Positions 16,977-26,633 are shown, counted from the stretch's first letter. The stretch is DNA of 64,000 bases from Bacillus sp. sid0103 (GCF_019219025.1 NZ_JAHUWN010000003.1:62001-126000); one strand, 5' to 3'. Made by a program: numbers and translations. The notes: a model not told the origin generated them from the sequence alone.

Positions 16977-18491
16977 TCATCCATCATAGTGTTCTCGTTC
17001 TCTTTCTTCTTTCTCAAACATATCATCATTATCCTTTTTTAGCTGTGATTCGCGTGGATATTGTGACGACTTCTCTTTCAAGTTCATTTCCTCCGCAAAT
17101 TCGGTTAATAAATTGGGTTGCTTTGTCATAATTAGATTACCCTTTCTTAGTGAATTTACTGCTTTGGAACGGGTGTAAAGTCTCATAACATAATAAATGG
17201 AGGCATATAACACAACCATTACGATTCCGGCTACCAAACCTACCCCCTGCCCGGGAATAAACGGCATACATACAAGCACGATAATCATGCTAATTAATGC
17301 AATCCAAGACGTGTACGGGTAGCCTCGCATTTGGCATATACCTTCGGGAGGACATCCGTTCCGTTTGCGAAAGCGGATATGACTAGCCATAATGACAGCG
17401 TAAGTAAAAATTAATGCGAAGCCACCGGTCGTAATCAGCACCAAGTACACTCGAGGAAACAAGAGGCCAAATCCGAGGCCAACAAGCATCGCAAATCCGG
17501 AAAATAAAATCCCGCGATACGGTACATCGCTCTTATCCCTCAGCACATTCGGGGCATGACCTTCGTCACCAAGAGACCTGATCATTCTCCCCAGACCGAA
17601 AATACAGGCCAACATAGCTGAAAGGATAGCAGAAATTAACACAATATTTATTGCTCTGCCTGCCCAGCCAATCCCCCATCTTTCTAGGGAAGCTACCATG
17701 GGACTTACGTTTTCATTCAGAGTAGCTGTCGGAATAAGTGGTAAAAGTACTGCCGCATAAAGGATATACAAACCAACAAGAGAGAACACTGTATATCGAA
17801 TCGCTTTAGGAATGGTATCACGTGGATTTTCCGCTTCAGTGGCAGCAAGCCCAATAATTTCAAAACCTGCATAGGCAAAAATCACCAGCAGCATACTGCC
17901 CGCAATTCCCTTTATTCCACCGGGCATAATTGGCTCAGTCCTCAGCTCCCCAGCGCCAATGGCCGAAGTTCCTGGAAGCACACCTAGGATTAATACGATT
18001 GCAGTGATAATGAAAAAAATAATCGCGAATATTTTTATTCCTGAAAGACCACTTGCCAGTTTGCCAATCTTATCAGCGCCTAATAGGTTTAGCAATGTTA
18101 CACCTATGATGATCGAACTTCCCAGTAAACCAATTGATACATTTGGAAACCACTCACGGATTAAGATGGAAATAGCTGTTGCTTCACTGGACATCGATAG
18201 AACTGTCCCCGTCCAGTACAGCCAACCAACTACAAAGCCTGTCCCCTCCCCAAGTTCTCGAGCTGCAAAAGTACTAAAAGACCCTGTCGTTGGATTTGCT
18301 ACTGTCATTTCAGATAAGGCATAAAGAATTAGATAAACCAATCCCCCCGATAAAATATAGGAAAGTAAAATGGACGGCCCTGCTGCATGAATGGCAACTG
18401 ATGATCCTAGAAAAAAGGACCCTCCAATTACACTCCCTAAAGCCATCAATGTAAGCTGCCAAGCGGACAATCCTTTGCGCTTTTTCTCCAT
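16977..18491 (-). CDS. APC family amino-acid permease
   Basis: A 504-residue cytoplasmic-membrane transporter with 12 predicted helices. GSVIGGSFFLGSSVAI in helix 1 and FAYAGFEIIGLAATEAENPRDTIPKA in the helix 6-7 region are signatures of the amino acid-polyamine-organocation family, which bring amino acids in with protons. The C-terminal tail (about residues 450-504) is long, hydrophilic and highly charged. The substrate cannot be read from sequence. It is a single-gene unit with its own terminator. Confidence 0.9.
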   Translation of the reverse strand: MEKKRKGLSAWQLTLMALGSVIGGSFFLGSSVAIHAAGPSILLSYILSGGLVYLILYALSEMTVANPTTGSFSTFAARELGEGTGFVVGWLYWTGTVLSMSSEATAISILIREWFPNVSIGLLGSSIIIGVTLLNLLGADKIGKLASGLSGIKIFAIIFFIITAIVLILGVLPGTSAIGAGELRTEPIMPGGIKGIAGSMLLVIFAYAGFEIIGLAATEAENPRDTIPKAIRYTVFSLVGLYILYAAVLLPLIPTATLNENVSPMVASLERWGIGWAGRAINIVLISAILSAMLACIFGLGRMIRSLGDEGHAPNVLRDKSDVPYRGILFSGFAMLVGLGFGLLFPRVYLVLITTGGFALIFTYAVIMASHIRFRKRNGCPPEGICQMRGYPYTSWIALISMIIVLVCMPFIPGQGVGLVAGIVMVVLYASIYYVMRLYTRSKAVNSLRKGNLIMTKQPNLLTEFAEEMNLKEKSSQYPRESQLKKDNDDMFEKEEREREHYDG

Positions 18492-18703
18492 TGATCTTGT
18501 ACTCCTATACCATATATTTTGTAATGTGCGATAAAGGTATTATTTACTTGGCTCTACAAAATGATTCTGAATGAAAAAACGAAGTGCTCACCTATACTAA
18601 AAAAAACTGTTTGATTTAAAATTTTTTATAAATGCCATAAAGCATGATATTCTGTTCTTAACTATTCAGCAATTTAGACCTTATATGGTAATGGAGGATT
18701 AAT

Positions 18704-19612
18704 ATGAAAATTGGTGTCATTGGATTGGGTGATATTGCTAAAAAAGCCTACTTACCCGTTCTTGCTGAAAAAGAGGATATTCAATTAGTGCTTTGTACAA
18801 GAAATGAGGAAACTCTTGACATCTTAACAAAAAAGTATCGAATTGAAGAAAAGGCTCAAACGGTGAAGGATTTAATCAAAAAAGAGATTGATGCAGCCAT
18901 AGTCAGTACGGCGACAGAAGCACATTTTGAAATAGCAGAAAAGTTACTAAGAAGTGGGATCAACGTGTATATAGACAAACCCATTTCCATGAACTTTCAT
19001 GAAACCCAACGAATTGTGAATCTCGCCAAAGAAAGCGGCAAGATTGCGATGGTAGGTTTTAATAGACGATTTATCCCCAAAGTAAAAGAACTTAAGGATC
19101 ACGGGAAAGCAAACTTGATTATCATGCAAAAGAATCGCTTTGCAGCCCCGGATTATATTAGAAGATTTGTGGTCGAGGATTTTATCCATGTGGTCGATAC
19201 GCTTAGATTTTTGATGGATACCAAGGTTACAGATATTAAGGTTGAATACCTAAGGAATGGGAAAATGCTGGACCATTTGGTCATTCAGTTGCTTGGCGAA
19301 GGATGTACTGCAATCGGGGTCATGAACAGAAATGGCGGAGTAACAGAGGAAATCATTGAATATATGACCGGACACCATAAATATGTCGTCAACAGCCTGG
19401 TTGAAACCACTCACTTCCATAATAAAGAAATACGTATTTCCAAATTTGGGGATTGGGAGCCAACCCTTTATAAAAGGGGCTTTTATCAACTTATAGATCA
19501 TTTCATTAACTGTATTCAAACAAATACGATTCCAAATCCTTCAATTGATGATTCCCTGATTACTCACGAAATTTGCGAAAAAATTGTAAAATACATTGAT
19601 TCCGATTGTTAA
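18704..19612 (+). CDS. Gfo/Idh/MocA family oxidoreductase
   Basis: A 302-residue NAD(P)-dependent dehydrogenase. The N-terminal Rossmann fold begins MKIGVIGLGDIAKKAYLPVL, and YIDKPISMNFHETQRIV holds the conserved catalytic-type Lys-Pro of the family. Family members act on sugars, inositol or biliverdin-like compounds; the substrate is unknown. GGAGG lies 7 bp before the ATG. It is followed closely by a metallo-hydrolase gene in the same direction. Confidence 0.88.
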   Translation: MKIGVIGLGDIAKKAYLPVLAEKEDIQLVLCTRNEETLDILTKKYRIEEKAQTVKDLIKKEIDAAIVSTATEAHFEIAEKLLRSGINVYIDKPISMNFHETQRIVNLAKESGKIAMVGFNRRFIPKVKELKDHGKANLIIMQKNRFAAPDYIRRFVVEDFIHVVDTLRFLMDTKVTDIKVEYLRNGKMLDHLVIQLLGEGCTAIGVMNRNGGVTEEIIEYMTGHHKYVVNSLVETTHFHNKEIRISKFGDWEPTLYKRGFYQLIDHFINCIQTNTIPNPSIDDSLITHEICEKIVKYIDSDC

Positions 19613-19678
19613 ATTACATACGTTCTCTGCAGTTAAGTGGTTTATTTAAAAGTTCATTGAAAATTATGGTGAGTAAAA

Positions 19679-20590
19679 ATGAAAATATATACTAATTTAG
19701 ATAATGTGACCAGCTACAAATCCTTTAAAGACTTACGGAAATGGCAGAAAGAACGAAAAAAGAAAGTGAAAGATTTATCGGTTAACATTGAACAATTTCC
19801 TTCCAAGAAAGTAAGCGAATTACTGGAAAACAAAAGCCTGACGTCCTATACATGGGTTGGTCATTCCACCTTTTTGATCCAACTGAATGGATTGAATATA
19901 CTTACAGACCCAGTTTGGGCTAGGCGGATGGGGCTGGAAAAAAGATTAACTGAACCAGGCATCTCATTAGCAGAGCTGCCAGAGATTAATGTTGTCGTTA
20001 TATCCCATGGTCATTACGACCATTTGGACTTCCCTACTTTAAAAAAATTAAAAGGAAACCCGCAATACTTTGTCCCTGCTGGTTTGAAGTCTGTTTTTAA
20101 CCGAAAGGGCTATCAGAAGGTACGTGAATTAAATTGGTGGGAAAGTGTTGAACATGAAGGAATTACGATTCATTTTGTTCCTGCACAACATTGGACCAGA
20201 AGATCACTGACTGATATGAACACTTCCCATTGGGGTGGGTGGATTTTTAGTACGTCCCAAGAAACACTATACTTTGTCGGAGATACCGGATATTTTAGTG
20301 GCTTTAAACAAATAGCTGAGCGTTTTGAGACCATTGATACGGTGTTTATGCCAATTGGCGCCTTTGAGCCGGAATGGTTCATGTCCCCTGCTCATATCTC
20401 ACCAGAAGACAGTGTGAAAGCCTTCATCGAATTAAAAGCAAAAAACTTCGTCCCCATGCATTATGGCACCTATCGGCTAGCCGATGACACCGGGCCGGAA
20501 GCATTAGATCGTCTACTCCGAGAATGGGAAAAGCAGCAACTACCTAAGGAACAATTGAAAGTGCTGCTCATTGGGGAAACGGTATTTTAA
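19679..20590 (+). CDS. Metallo-beta-lactamase fold hydrolase, NAPE-PLD-like
   Basis: A 303-residue metal-dependent hydrolase. WVGHSTFLIQLNG, TDPVWARRMG, the zinc motif SHGHYDHLD, then the second-metal ligands in VPAQHW, YFVGDTGYF and MHYGTYRLA follow the N-acylphosphatidylethanolamine phospholipase D/UlaG-like subgroup. It may cleave a phosphodiester or a lactone; the natural substrate is unknown. The ribosome site is weak (GGTGAG). It stands 66 bp after the oxidoreductase and may share its transcript. Confidence 0.85.
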   Translation: MKIYTNLDNVTSYKSFKDLRKWQKERKKKVKDLSVNIEQFPSKKVSELLENKSLTSYTWVGHSTFLIQLNGLNILTDPVWARRMGLEKRLTEPGISLAELPEINVVVISHGHYDHLDFPTLKKLKGNPQYFVPAGLKSVFNRKGYQKVRELNWWESVEHEGITIHFVPAQHWTRRSLTDMNTSHWGGWIFSTSQETLYFVGDTGYFSGFKQIAERFETIDTVFMPIGAFEPEWFMSPAHISPEDSVKAFIELKAKNFVPMHYGTYRLADDTGPEALDRLLREWEKQQLPKEQLKVLLIGETVF

Positions 20591-20626
20591 GTTTATTTGA
20601 CCATCTTGATGAATCAAATGAGATAA

Positions 20627-20868
20627 CGGTAAGATTAGCGACCTTTATCTTACCGTTATCTCTGTTTAACAGCCCTCTCGGTAACTTAAGCGCCTTCTAT
20701 CTTACCGTAAGCACTGGATGACAGCCCTCTCGGTAATATAACGACCTTTTATGTTACCGTAAGCCCTGAATAACAGTCCTCTCGGTAACATAACGACCTT
20801 TTATGTTACCGTAAGCCCTGGATGACAGCCCTCTCGGTAACATAAGCCCATTTTTTCTTCCCGTAATA
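20627..20868 (+). repeat. 52-bp tandem repeat array A
   Basis: CGGTAA-type starts recur at 20627, 20679, 20731, 20783 and 20835, exactly 52 bp apart. Each unit holds an inverted repeat (best form CGGTAACATAA then TTATGTTACCG, 7 bp apart) and a spacer like AAGCCCTGGATGACAGCCCT. The last unit is degraded. It fills most of the 423-bp gap between the hydrolase and the spore lipoprotein; the rest of the gap has nothing recognisable. No coding frame fits. Confidence 0.9.
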
Positions 20869-21013
20869 TCTAAACCCTCGCTATCCCAGTAAATTAAACA
20901 CATTCAGCTACAATACCAAATTCCCTTCAAATTTTACCTGCACTTCCCCTCGAATACATTCACTTAAACAGGTCACGATAAGTATGTAAGACTTTTTAAA
21001 GGAGTGATGATTT

Positions 21014-21706
21014 GTGGTGAGAAAAAGCTGGGTGACGTTTGTTTTAGCAACTTCATTATTTGGATTAACTGGCTGTGCAAACAACAATAATAATGCGGCC
21101 AATGATAATAAAAACAATTTGGGTGTCAACAATGTTAGAAACAATACCATTAATGGTGTGAATGTAAGGAATGTTTCTAATCAAAATTTACGGGTTTCTG
21201 CCCGTGCGATTAGGAATGTGGAAAGTTTAAATGAAGTAGATCAAGCAAATGTCATCATTCGTGATAATGATGCATATGTAGCCGTACGATTAGAAGGTAC
21301 TCAAAATGGGACGCGGGCCCGAGGCGCTTCAACGGGAACGGGTCCAAATATGAATGCCACTTATGGAAATGGTTATAATTCTGGCACGACTGGTACCAAT
21401 GGCGATGCCAATTTGAATGCAAATACTGGTAATCGTACAAACGCTACCATTACTGGAACGACTGGAACAAGAACAAATGCTCGTATTAATCGTGCCAATG
21501 ATCTTAATGCACGTGGGACCAATGCACTGAATCAGAAAATTATAAATCAAGTCCGTGCAGCTGATCGCAGTATTGACAATGTCTATATTTCTTACGATAC
21601 CAATACTTTCGGTCAAATGACCAATTATTCCAATGATATTCGGACTGGAACAAGAGTTGACCTATGGGACGACTTTACCAATTCCGTTAACAGGATGTTT
21701 AGATAA
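21014..21706 (+). CDS. YhcN/YlaJ family sporulation lipoprotein
   Basis: A 230-residue secreted lipoprotein. The signal peptide ends in the lipobox LTGC (Cys near residue 21), so the mature form is lipid-anchored. The next 170 residues are rich in Asn, Thr and Gly, and the C-terminal part (INQVRAADRSIDNVYISYD) is the YhcN/YlaJ domain. Members are made in the forespore and located in the inner spore membrane, and some affect germination. Start GTG at 21014 follows AAAGGAG by 9 bp. The low-complexity middle (NATYGNGYNSGTTGTNG) is unusually long. Confidence 0.88.
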   Translation: MVRKSWVTFVLATSLFGLTGCANNNNNAANDNKNNLGVNNVRNNTINGVNVRNVSNQNLRVSARAIRNVESLNEVDQANVIIRDNDAYVAVRLEGTQNGTRARGASTGTGPNMNATYGNGYNSGTTGTNGDANLNANTGNRTNATITGTTGTRTNARINRANDLNARGTNALNQKIINQVRAADRSIDNVYISYDTNTFGQMTNYSNDIRTGTRVDLWDDFTNSVNRMFR

Positions 21707-21712
21707 TTGAAT

Positions 21713-21747
21713 AAAGCTGCCGAGGATGTCTCCGGCAGCTCTTTTTT
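21713..21747. terminator. Terminator hairpin
   Basis: AGCTGCCG pairs with CGGCAGCT, followed by a T run, between converging genes. Confidence 0.85.
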
Positions 21748-21749
21748 CA

Positions 21750-22145
21750 TTAGCATTGGCCTAGATACATACACCAGTCTCCGCTCTCAATTCGCTCCAT
21801 GTTTCCTGTTTGTTTTCCACTTGGCAATACATAGACCAAAGCGCGAAAACTCCCTAAATCTGTTTTAACAAGCTGCTCAATTCGGTCATAGTAGTTCGTT
21901 TCCGCTGAGCCCGTATATCCTTCAAGATGGTCTAGTGACTCGAGTTGGATATCGTCAACCTGGTAAAGTTCACCGGACACTCTCCCGCTCAAAACTGTGA
22001 CTAAAAAGGGATAACCTAGGTTTGAATCATATAGCTCCCCCACGGTCCAACACTCCCTTACGATACAAGAAGCATTCCTTAAAAAGTGATGATTTCTTTG
22101 GTTCTTTCTTAATGTTCCATAGACAAAAACTAGCTGTTTATTCAC
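21750..22145 (-). CDS. Gamma-glutamylcyclotransferase (AIG2-like) family protein
   Basis: A 131-residue protein with the GGCT fold. The substrate loop is FVYGTLRKNQRNH near the N terminus, and the conserved catalytic Glu is likely in the LDHLEGY segment. Members convert gamma-glutamyl compounds or release 5-oxoproline; the true substrate is unknown. The start overlaps the stop of the broken peptidase by 4 bp, so they were once an operon. Confidence 0.85.
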   Translation of the reverse strand: MNKQLVFVYGTLRKNQRNHHFLRNASCIVRECWTVGELYDSNLGYPFLVTVLSGRVSGELYQVDDIQLESLDHLEGYTGSAETNYYDRIEQLVKTDLGSFRALVYVLPSGKQTGNMERIESGDWCMYLGQC

Positions 22146-22573
22146 CTAACCTCACTCCTAACACTTTCTACTATACTAATCTGCTGCAACGCCCTTTGTA
22201 AATTTCTAGTCTCATTAAACACCTTATTGAGTAAGGAAACGGTGTTATAACATGCTTCAACATCAAGTGTTTCTAATGAGGTATGTTCATTCATGAAACC
22301 AGCTGAGAGATTAACACTTTGAATGCCATGTTCAGCCCAGATTCTCGTATCACTGCTGCCGCCGATTGTGGCTTTCCAGCCTTGCAATCCGACCTGTTCG
22401 GCTGCTTCTTCAAAAAAGCTTCCGTAATTCTCATGACAAAAACGTTGGTATCCGCCGCATGATGTGACAATGTCACCCGTTCCACGCCGGTCTACGACGA
22501 TGGACGCATCTACACCCCAGAAGAGGGTTTCATCGATATTCCTTGCACCAATTAATCCACTTTCTTCTTCCAC
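22142..22573 (-). pseudogene. Truncated M20/M28-type peptidase
   Basis: 143 residues matching only the C-terminal part of a zinc aminopeptidase: EEESGLIGARNI (the mid-protein metal-site Glu pair) is at the very start, where an intact enzyme would have more than 100 residues before it, and later NLSAGFMNEHTSLETLDV is present. Just upstream another frame reads ILNAVEKWKKK, typical of the preceding helix in such enzymes, then a stop. So an internal deletion and frameshift have removed the N terminus. The remainder is unlikely to be active. Confidence 0.7.
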
Positions 22574-22686
22574 TTTTCAACAGCATTCAAAATAAACCTC
22601 CCTCCTTTCTCTAGTAAACTGGAAATCACCTCCTACTAATATTCACTTGTTTTCTTGTTATAATAGAATATTCAAGGAGTGATGGT

Positions 22687-23505
22687 ATGAAAATAGTAAA
22701 ATATCTATGTGTTTTTGTATTGCTCATCGGCCTTGGTATTACGGCGTGGATTTATTATCCTCAGTACCAAATACACCAAATGAAAAAACACACGGTTGCG
22801 GTGAGCAAGAACGCTGACCAAACCTCTTATCTCAATTATTATCGAAATGCCAAAACGTCTCAACTTCACCATTTGGCGATTGGGGATTCTATCATTCGCG
22901 GAGTGGGTGCAGGGAAGAATGAGAATTTTGTCAGTCTATTTTCTAGTCAATTGGCAGAACAGACTTCTAAACAAATTGTATCTCAAAACGAAGGAATCAA
23001 CGGGATTACTAGTAACGAATTAAACAATTTGGTTCAGGAAGGCCGCTTTGATGAAGCAATCAAGCAATCCGACATTATCACGATAAATGTAGGCGGCAAT
23101 GATATTCTTCGAATCGCAAACGGCCAAGATATTCGGACGGTCCTTCAAAGCTATGACCAAATCCAAACTTCCTTTTCGAAAAATTTGTTGGACATTTCGG
23201 CGAAAATAACCCATCTAAATCCCAAAGCTACGATTGTATTTTTAGAATTGTACAATCCATTACCACCTGATAACCAGATGTATGGAGTAGCGGATAAAAT
23301 GCTGCCAAAATGGAATCTTCATATATATGAAGTTGCGAATAAAGTCCCAGGGTCGATTGTCATTGAAACCACGAAAGTCATTAATGGGAACCATCTGCAA
23401 AACCTTTCACCGGATGGTGTCCATCCAAATTTTGCTGGTTATACTGCAATTTCAGAGCAAATGATGTATCAATTTAAACATCAATCAAGGAAAAGTCCTG
23501 TTTAA
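22687..23505 (+). CDS. SGNH/GDSL-type hydrolase, membrane-anchored
   Basis: A 272-residue esterase-like protein with one N-terminal hydrophobic helix (residues 5-25), so the catalytic domain is probably outside the cell. Block I is LAIGDSIIRG (Ser nucleophile), block III is NVGGNDIL, and the C-terminal DGVHPNFAGY holds the catalytic Asp-x-x-His. Members act on lipids or acyl groups of cell-wall polymers; the substrate is unknown. AAGGAG lies 8 bp before the ATG and a terminator follows. Confidence 0.9.
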   Translation: MKIVKYLCVFVLLIGLGITAWIYYPQYQIHQMKKHTVAVSKNADQTSYLNYYRNAKTSQLHHLAIGDSIIRGVGAGKNENFVSLFSSQLAEQTSKQIVSQNEGINGITSNELNNLVQEGRFDEAIKQSDIITINVGGNDILRIANGQDIRTVLQSYDQIQTSFSKNLLDISAKITHLNPKATIVFLELYNPLPPDNQMYGVADKMLPKWNLHIYEVANKVPGSIVIETTKVINGNHLQNLSPDGVHPNFAGYTAISEQMMYQFKHQSRKSPV

Positions 23506-23539
23506 AACCGAAAGAAGTTTCATTCTTTCGGTTTTTTTA
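23506..23539 (+). terminator. Terminator hairpin
   Basis: AACCGAAAGAA pairs with TTCTTTCGGTT, followed by seven T. Confidence 0.9.
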
Positions 23540-23682
23540 TCCTATTTTTCTACTACTCTTTGTTATTTAAATGTAATACTCCGATAACACTACTGATAGA
23601 ATGTTTTGTTACAATTTTTATACATCAAATAGTGCGAACATTTAGAAAATAATAGAGTTAAAAAAGAAAGTAGTGGTGTTAG

Positions 23683-24732
23683 GTGATCAAAAAGATACTT
23701 ACCATGGTGTGTTTTGCCATCATGCTTACAGCAGCTGGGATTTCCATACATGAGGTTCAGGCTGAATCGGTAACTGACAAACAAACTCCTCAAACAACCC
23801 AACATGAGCAATTATCACTTCAGCGCAATTTTTTAACCATCAATAGCCAATTAAAACGGGTTTCCCAAGCCATACAAGCAAATAATCAAGACTTTGAGAA
23901 GATTATATCTGATCGCAAAAAAGCAAAAACTGAAGTCAAGCAACTTGAGAAAGAGATGAACAGCTTAAAAAAGGGTCTGGATAAACGAAAAACGGTTTTA
24001 AAGGAACGTGCTCGTTCCTATCAGCAAACGGTTAAGCATGTTGCCTATCTCGATCTTCTTCTGGGGGCAACAAGTCTAAGTAATTTTGTGGAACGTGTTG
24101 GAGCAGTCGCTGCCATTGCGGAGGCAGACCAAGATCTTCTTAAACAGCTGGAAACGCAGCAACAGGAATTTGAAAACAAAAAAAGAGCATGGAAAAAAAG
24201 GCTCACCGACCTTGCCACTATGAAAAAAAAGCTAGAAACATTAAAGGGTAATCTAAAAAAACAAGAAAATGATTTCGAAATGCTGAAGGAACAGCATCAA
24301 AAGGAAACGAGTCAAACAAACATAACTAGATCCTCTAAAAACGATAGTGAATACATAAGAACGGTCATTAACGCTGGAAATAAATATGTTGGTAACTCGG
24401 TTTATGTGTTTGGCGGAGGAAGGAATAAATATGATGTTGCTCGTGGAAGATTTGATTGCTCCGGCTTTGTCCACTGGGCCTTTTCACAAGCAGGAATTGA
24501 AATCGGCACCTCCACTTCGACCATAAAAGATGATGGCAGACAGGTTTCTCCCCAAAACATTCAACCAGGCGATCTAGTCTTCTTTGATACGTACAAAAAA
24601 GATGGACATGTCGGTATCTACCTTGGCGATGGAAAATTTATTGGTTCTCAAAGTTCAACAGGTGTGGCAGTGGCCGACATGACAAAAGGATATTGGAAAA
24701 ACGCGTTTAAGGGGCGGGTAATCCGGATTTAG
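23683..24732 (+). CDS. Secreted NlpC/P60 peptidoglycan hydrolase with coiled coil
   Basis: A 349-residue exported cell-wall enzyme of the CwlO type. Residues 1-27 are a signal peptide (cut likely after VQA). Residues about 45-215 are a coiled coil rich in Lys, Glu and Gln. Residues about 225-349 are an NlpC/P60 domain, with catalytic Cys near 259 in FDCSGF and His near 309 in GHVGIY. It should cut the D-gamma-glutamyl-diaminopimelate bond of peptidoglycan stems. The start is a GTG with a weak ribosome site (AGTGGTG), so the exact start is uncertain. Confidence 0.88.
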   Translation: MIKKILTMVCFAIMLTAAGISIHEVQAESVTDKQTPQTTQHEQLSLQRNFLTINSQLKRVSQAIQANNQDFEKIISDRKKAKTEVKQLEKEMNSLKKGLDKRKTVLKERARSYQQTVKHVAYLDLLLGATSLSNFVERVGAVAAIAEADQDLLKQLETQQQEFENKKRAWKKRLTDLATMKKKLETLKGNLKKQENDFEMLKEQHQKETSQTNITRSSKNDSEYIRTVINAGNKYVGNSVYVFGGGRNKYDVARGRFDCSGFVHWAFSQAGIEIGTSTSTIKDDGRQVSPQNIQPGDLVFFDTYKKDGHVGIYLGDGKFIGSQSSTGVAVADMTKGYWKNAFKGRVIRI

Positions 24733-24797
24733 GGGTAAGATTGATTCATAAGGAGTTCATGCCGAAAAACGGCTGTATGAACCCCTCATGACAGAAA

Positions 24798-25784
24798 TTA
24801 TTCTTGCCCAGCTCCCTTAACTAACGGTGCAATTCGATCAATCCGATTGGTCCAAATGCCGCCAGTAAAGTTAGCAGGAAGTCGTTTTAGGTCATTAGCA
24901 GAATCAAAGCCTTCAGACCAACCTCCATCCCCTGCGACCACGATGACTCTCGTGTTTACATGATCCATCCGAGTTAAAAATTTGTTCGGCCAGCCCCACA
25001 ACAAAGAAGCATATTTTTCAGGAATGTGTAATTGGGTATTCTTACATGCAGATGGCATATAGCCTGTCCACCCTACACCTAAATAAGGAAGCAAACAGCT
25101 TTGTAGTGTTGCCATCGACATTACGCGCATCTCTGGAAGTTGTTCCTTTAAAGCTTCGATCGGTTGATCATCTCCATAGACTGTAAGCTGTTCCAGTCTT
25201 TTTTTCGGTAGTTTTGATAAAAATTGAGCAAGCATCGTGCCCTCTCTAGGGTCAGCGTTTTTAATGTGAATTAACAATGGTTTATTTGCGAAATGCTTCA
25301 TCACTTCATCTAAAGAAGGCATTAATCCCACCCCTTTTCCTCGGAATGGGAAAGTCTTACCGTTATCTGCCGTATAGCCGTACCCAATATCGACCTTTTT
25401 CAATTCTGCCATCGTATAGACTTTGGTCTCACCTTTCACATTTGTCCGGCAGTCAAGCGTCCCATCATGGAATACAGCAAATTGACCATCTTTTGTTGGT
25501 TTAATATCTAGTTCGACCAAATCAGCCCCCGCTGCAAAGGCAGCATCCATAGAGGCCAGCGTGTTTTCTAAATAGGGATGTTCGGGTTTATAAATTCGCT
25601 CCGCAGTACATGTATCCCACTTAATTCCTTTCATAGAAAAAGTTTGACCAAGGCCGCGGTGTGCCAGCAAGAATGGCTCGCCCTTACGTTCCTTTGTTAA
25701 TAGAGAACTATTATTAAAGAACATAAAAACAATCAGGAAAAGCAGGAAAAGTCCGAGTCTTTTAAATCCTTTTTTAAATTTCAC
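24798..25784 (-). CDS. Glycerophosphodiester phosphodiesterase
   Basis: A 328-residue GDPD-family enzyme with an N-terminal membrane anchor (residues 9-27), so it probably works outside the cell on glycerophosphodiesters or teichoic-acid breakdown products. LLAHRGL, ENTLASMDAA, LVELDIKPTKDG and VFHDGTLDCRT give the His, Glu and Asp of the metal and catalytic site. An insertion after the first motif (SMKGIKWDTCTAERI) is unusual compared with cytosolic GlpQ-like enzymes. Confidence 0.88.
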   Translation of the reverse strand: MKFKKGFKRLGLFLLFLIVFMFFNNSSLLTKERKGEPFLLAHRGLGQTFSMKGIKWDTCTAERIYKPEHPYLENTLASMDAAFAAGADLVELDIKPTKDGQFAVFHDGTLDCRTNVKGETKVYTMAELKKVDIGYGYTADNGKTFPFRGKGVGLMPSLDEVMKHFANKPLLIHIKNADPREGTMLAQFLSKLPKKRLEQLTVYGDDQPIEALKEQLPEMRVMSMATLQSCLLPYLGVGWTGYMPSACKNTQLHIPEKYASLLWGWPNKFLTRMDHVNTRVIVVAGDGGWSEGFDSANDLKRLPANFTGGIWTNRIDRIAPLVKGAGQE

Positions 25785-25914
25785 TTTTTTTCCTCCAGAG
25801 GATGTTTAAGGTTTCCTTAACCATAATAAGGGAAATATGAAAACCAGACAATATTCATTCCAACAGCAAAGCAATTATCGAGGCATCAAAAATATGATGC
25901 CTCTGTATAAAACT

Positions 25915-26244
25915 TTATACCCACTTGATATGTGAGGCTAACACCTCTCCACCTTCCTCTGGGTCATATACTTCAAAAAACTTAAAGGTTGGGGGCTCAT
26001 CTGTTAGATCATGGAGCTTTCCCACTAATTTTGGAAACAAAACTTGATTGGCCCGCTCCGCATCTTCTTTGGTGTCCCAATAGTTTAATGCTCTATATTC
26101 TGAAACTGCGTCATCATAAAAATAAACATTGCCTCTAAAGCCTGATAAGGTTCTGCTGATTTTGTCTAATTCATTAGTTATTCGTTCAGCCGTCGCTCTT
26201 TGTCCATCTCCTAATTTAAAGTGAACCAACCGTGCATAAAACAT
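25915..26244 (-). CDS. Small protein with antibiotic-monooxygenase-like fold
   Basis: A 109-residue soluble protein: two repeats of beta-alpha-beta pattern with FYARLVHFKLGD at the start and YRALNYWDTKEDAERANQ in the middle suggest the dimeric alpha-beta barrel (ABM) fold. No catalytic residues stand out, and the role is unknown. The ribosome site is weak (GTGGGATAAG). A second protein of similar type is at 34781-35107. Confidence 0.6.
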   Translation of the reverse strand: MFYARLVHFKLGDGQRATAERITNELDKISRTLSGFRGNVYFYDDAVSEYRALNYWDTKEDAERANQVLFPKLVGKLHDLTDEPPTFKFFEVYDPEEGGEVLASHIKWV

Positions 26245-26346
26245 CTTATCCCACTCCTCACTTTCGTGTAATTACATGCCTATATATAAATTTATGTAAA
26301 TAACTTAAGAATGTTAAAAAAGGCTCCTGGATTGGACAAAACACAA

Positions 26347-26399
26347 AAACACCTTATCCCATTCATTTACTTCTAAATAAATGGGATAAGGTGTTATTT
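26347..26399 (-). terminator. Strong terminator of the small acidic gene
   Basis: A stem of about 20 bp (ACACCTTATCCCATTCATTTA with its complement) lies just after the stop codon at 26403 and is followed by T-rich sequence on the minus strand. Confidence 0.9.
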
Positions 26400-26402
26400 A
26401 TA

Positions 26403-26582
26403 CTAGAGCAGCGGTTTACCTGCATCCGGAGAAAGATTTGGGTCACCGCCGCCTATGATCATCGCGCTCTCTGTTTGAATATCATTATCTTCTAGATTAG
26501 CTGCAACCTTGGCTTTACTGTTTTTATGGTCATTAACAGTATTTTGAAATTCTTGTGGTACATTCTTTTTTTCTTTTTCCAT
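26403..26582 (-). CDS. Small hydrophilic protein of unknown function
   Basis: A 59-residue gene with AAAGGCGGTG 5-6 bp before the ATG and a strong terminator just after its stop. The product starts MEKEKKNVPQEFQNTVND and ends GGGDPNLSPDAGKPLL; it is charged at the start, has no membrane helix and is probably soluble. I do not recognise the family. Promoter, start and terminator placement make it convincing. Confidence 0.7.
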   Translation of the reverse strand: MEKEKKNVPQEFQNTVNDHKNSKAKVAANLEDNDIQTESAMIIGGGDPNLSPDAGKPLL

Positions 26583-26633
26583 TGTTACACCGCCTTTTTA
26601 CAGGTAGTTTTCGTAAGTCTGTGTGTAATTATT

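Noticed and set aside
24733..24797. Hairpin between the NlpC/P60 and GDPD genes
   Set aside because: GAGTTCAT and ATGAACCC arms pair only partly and no T run follows, so I did not call a terminator.
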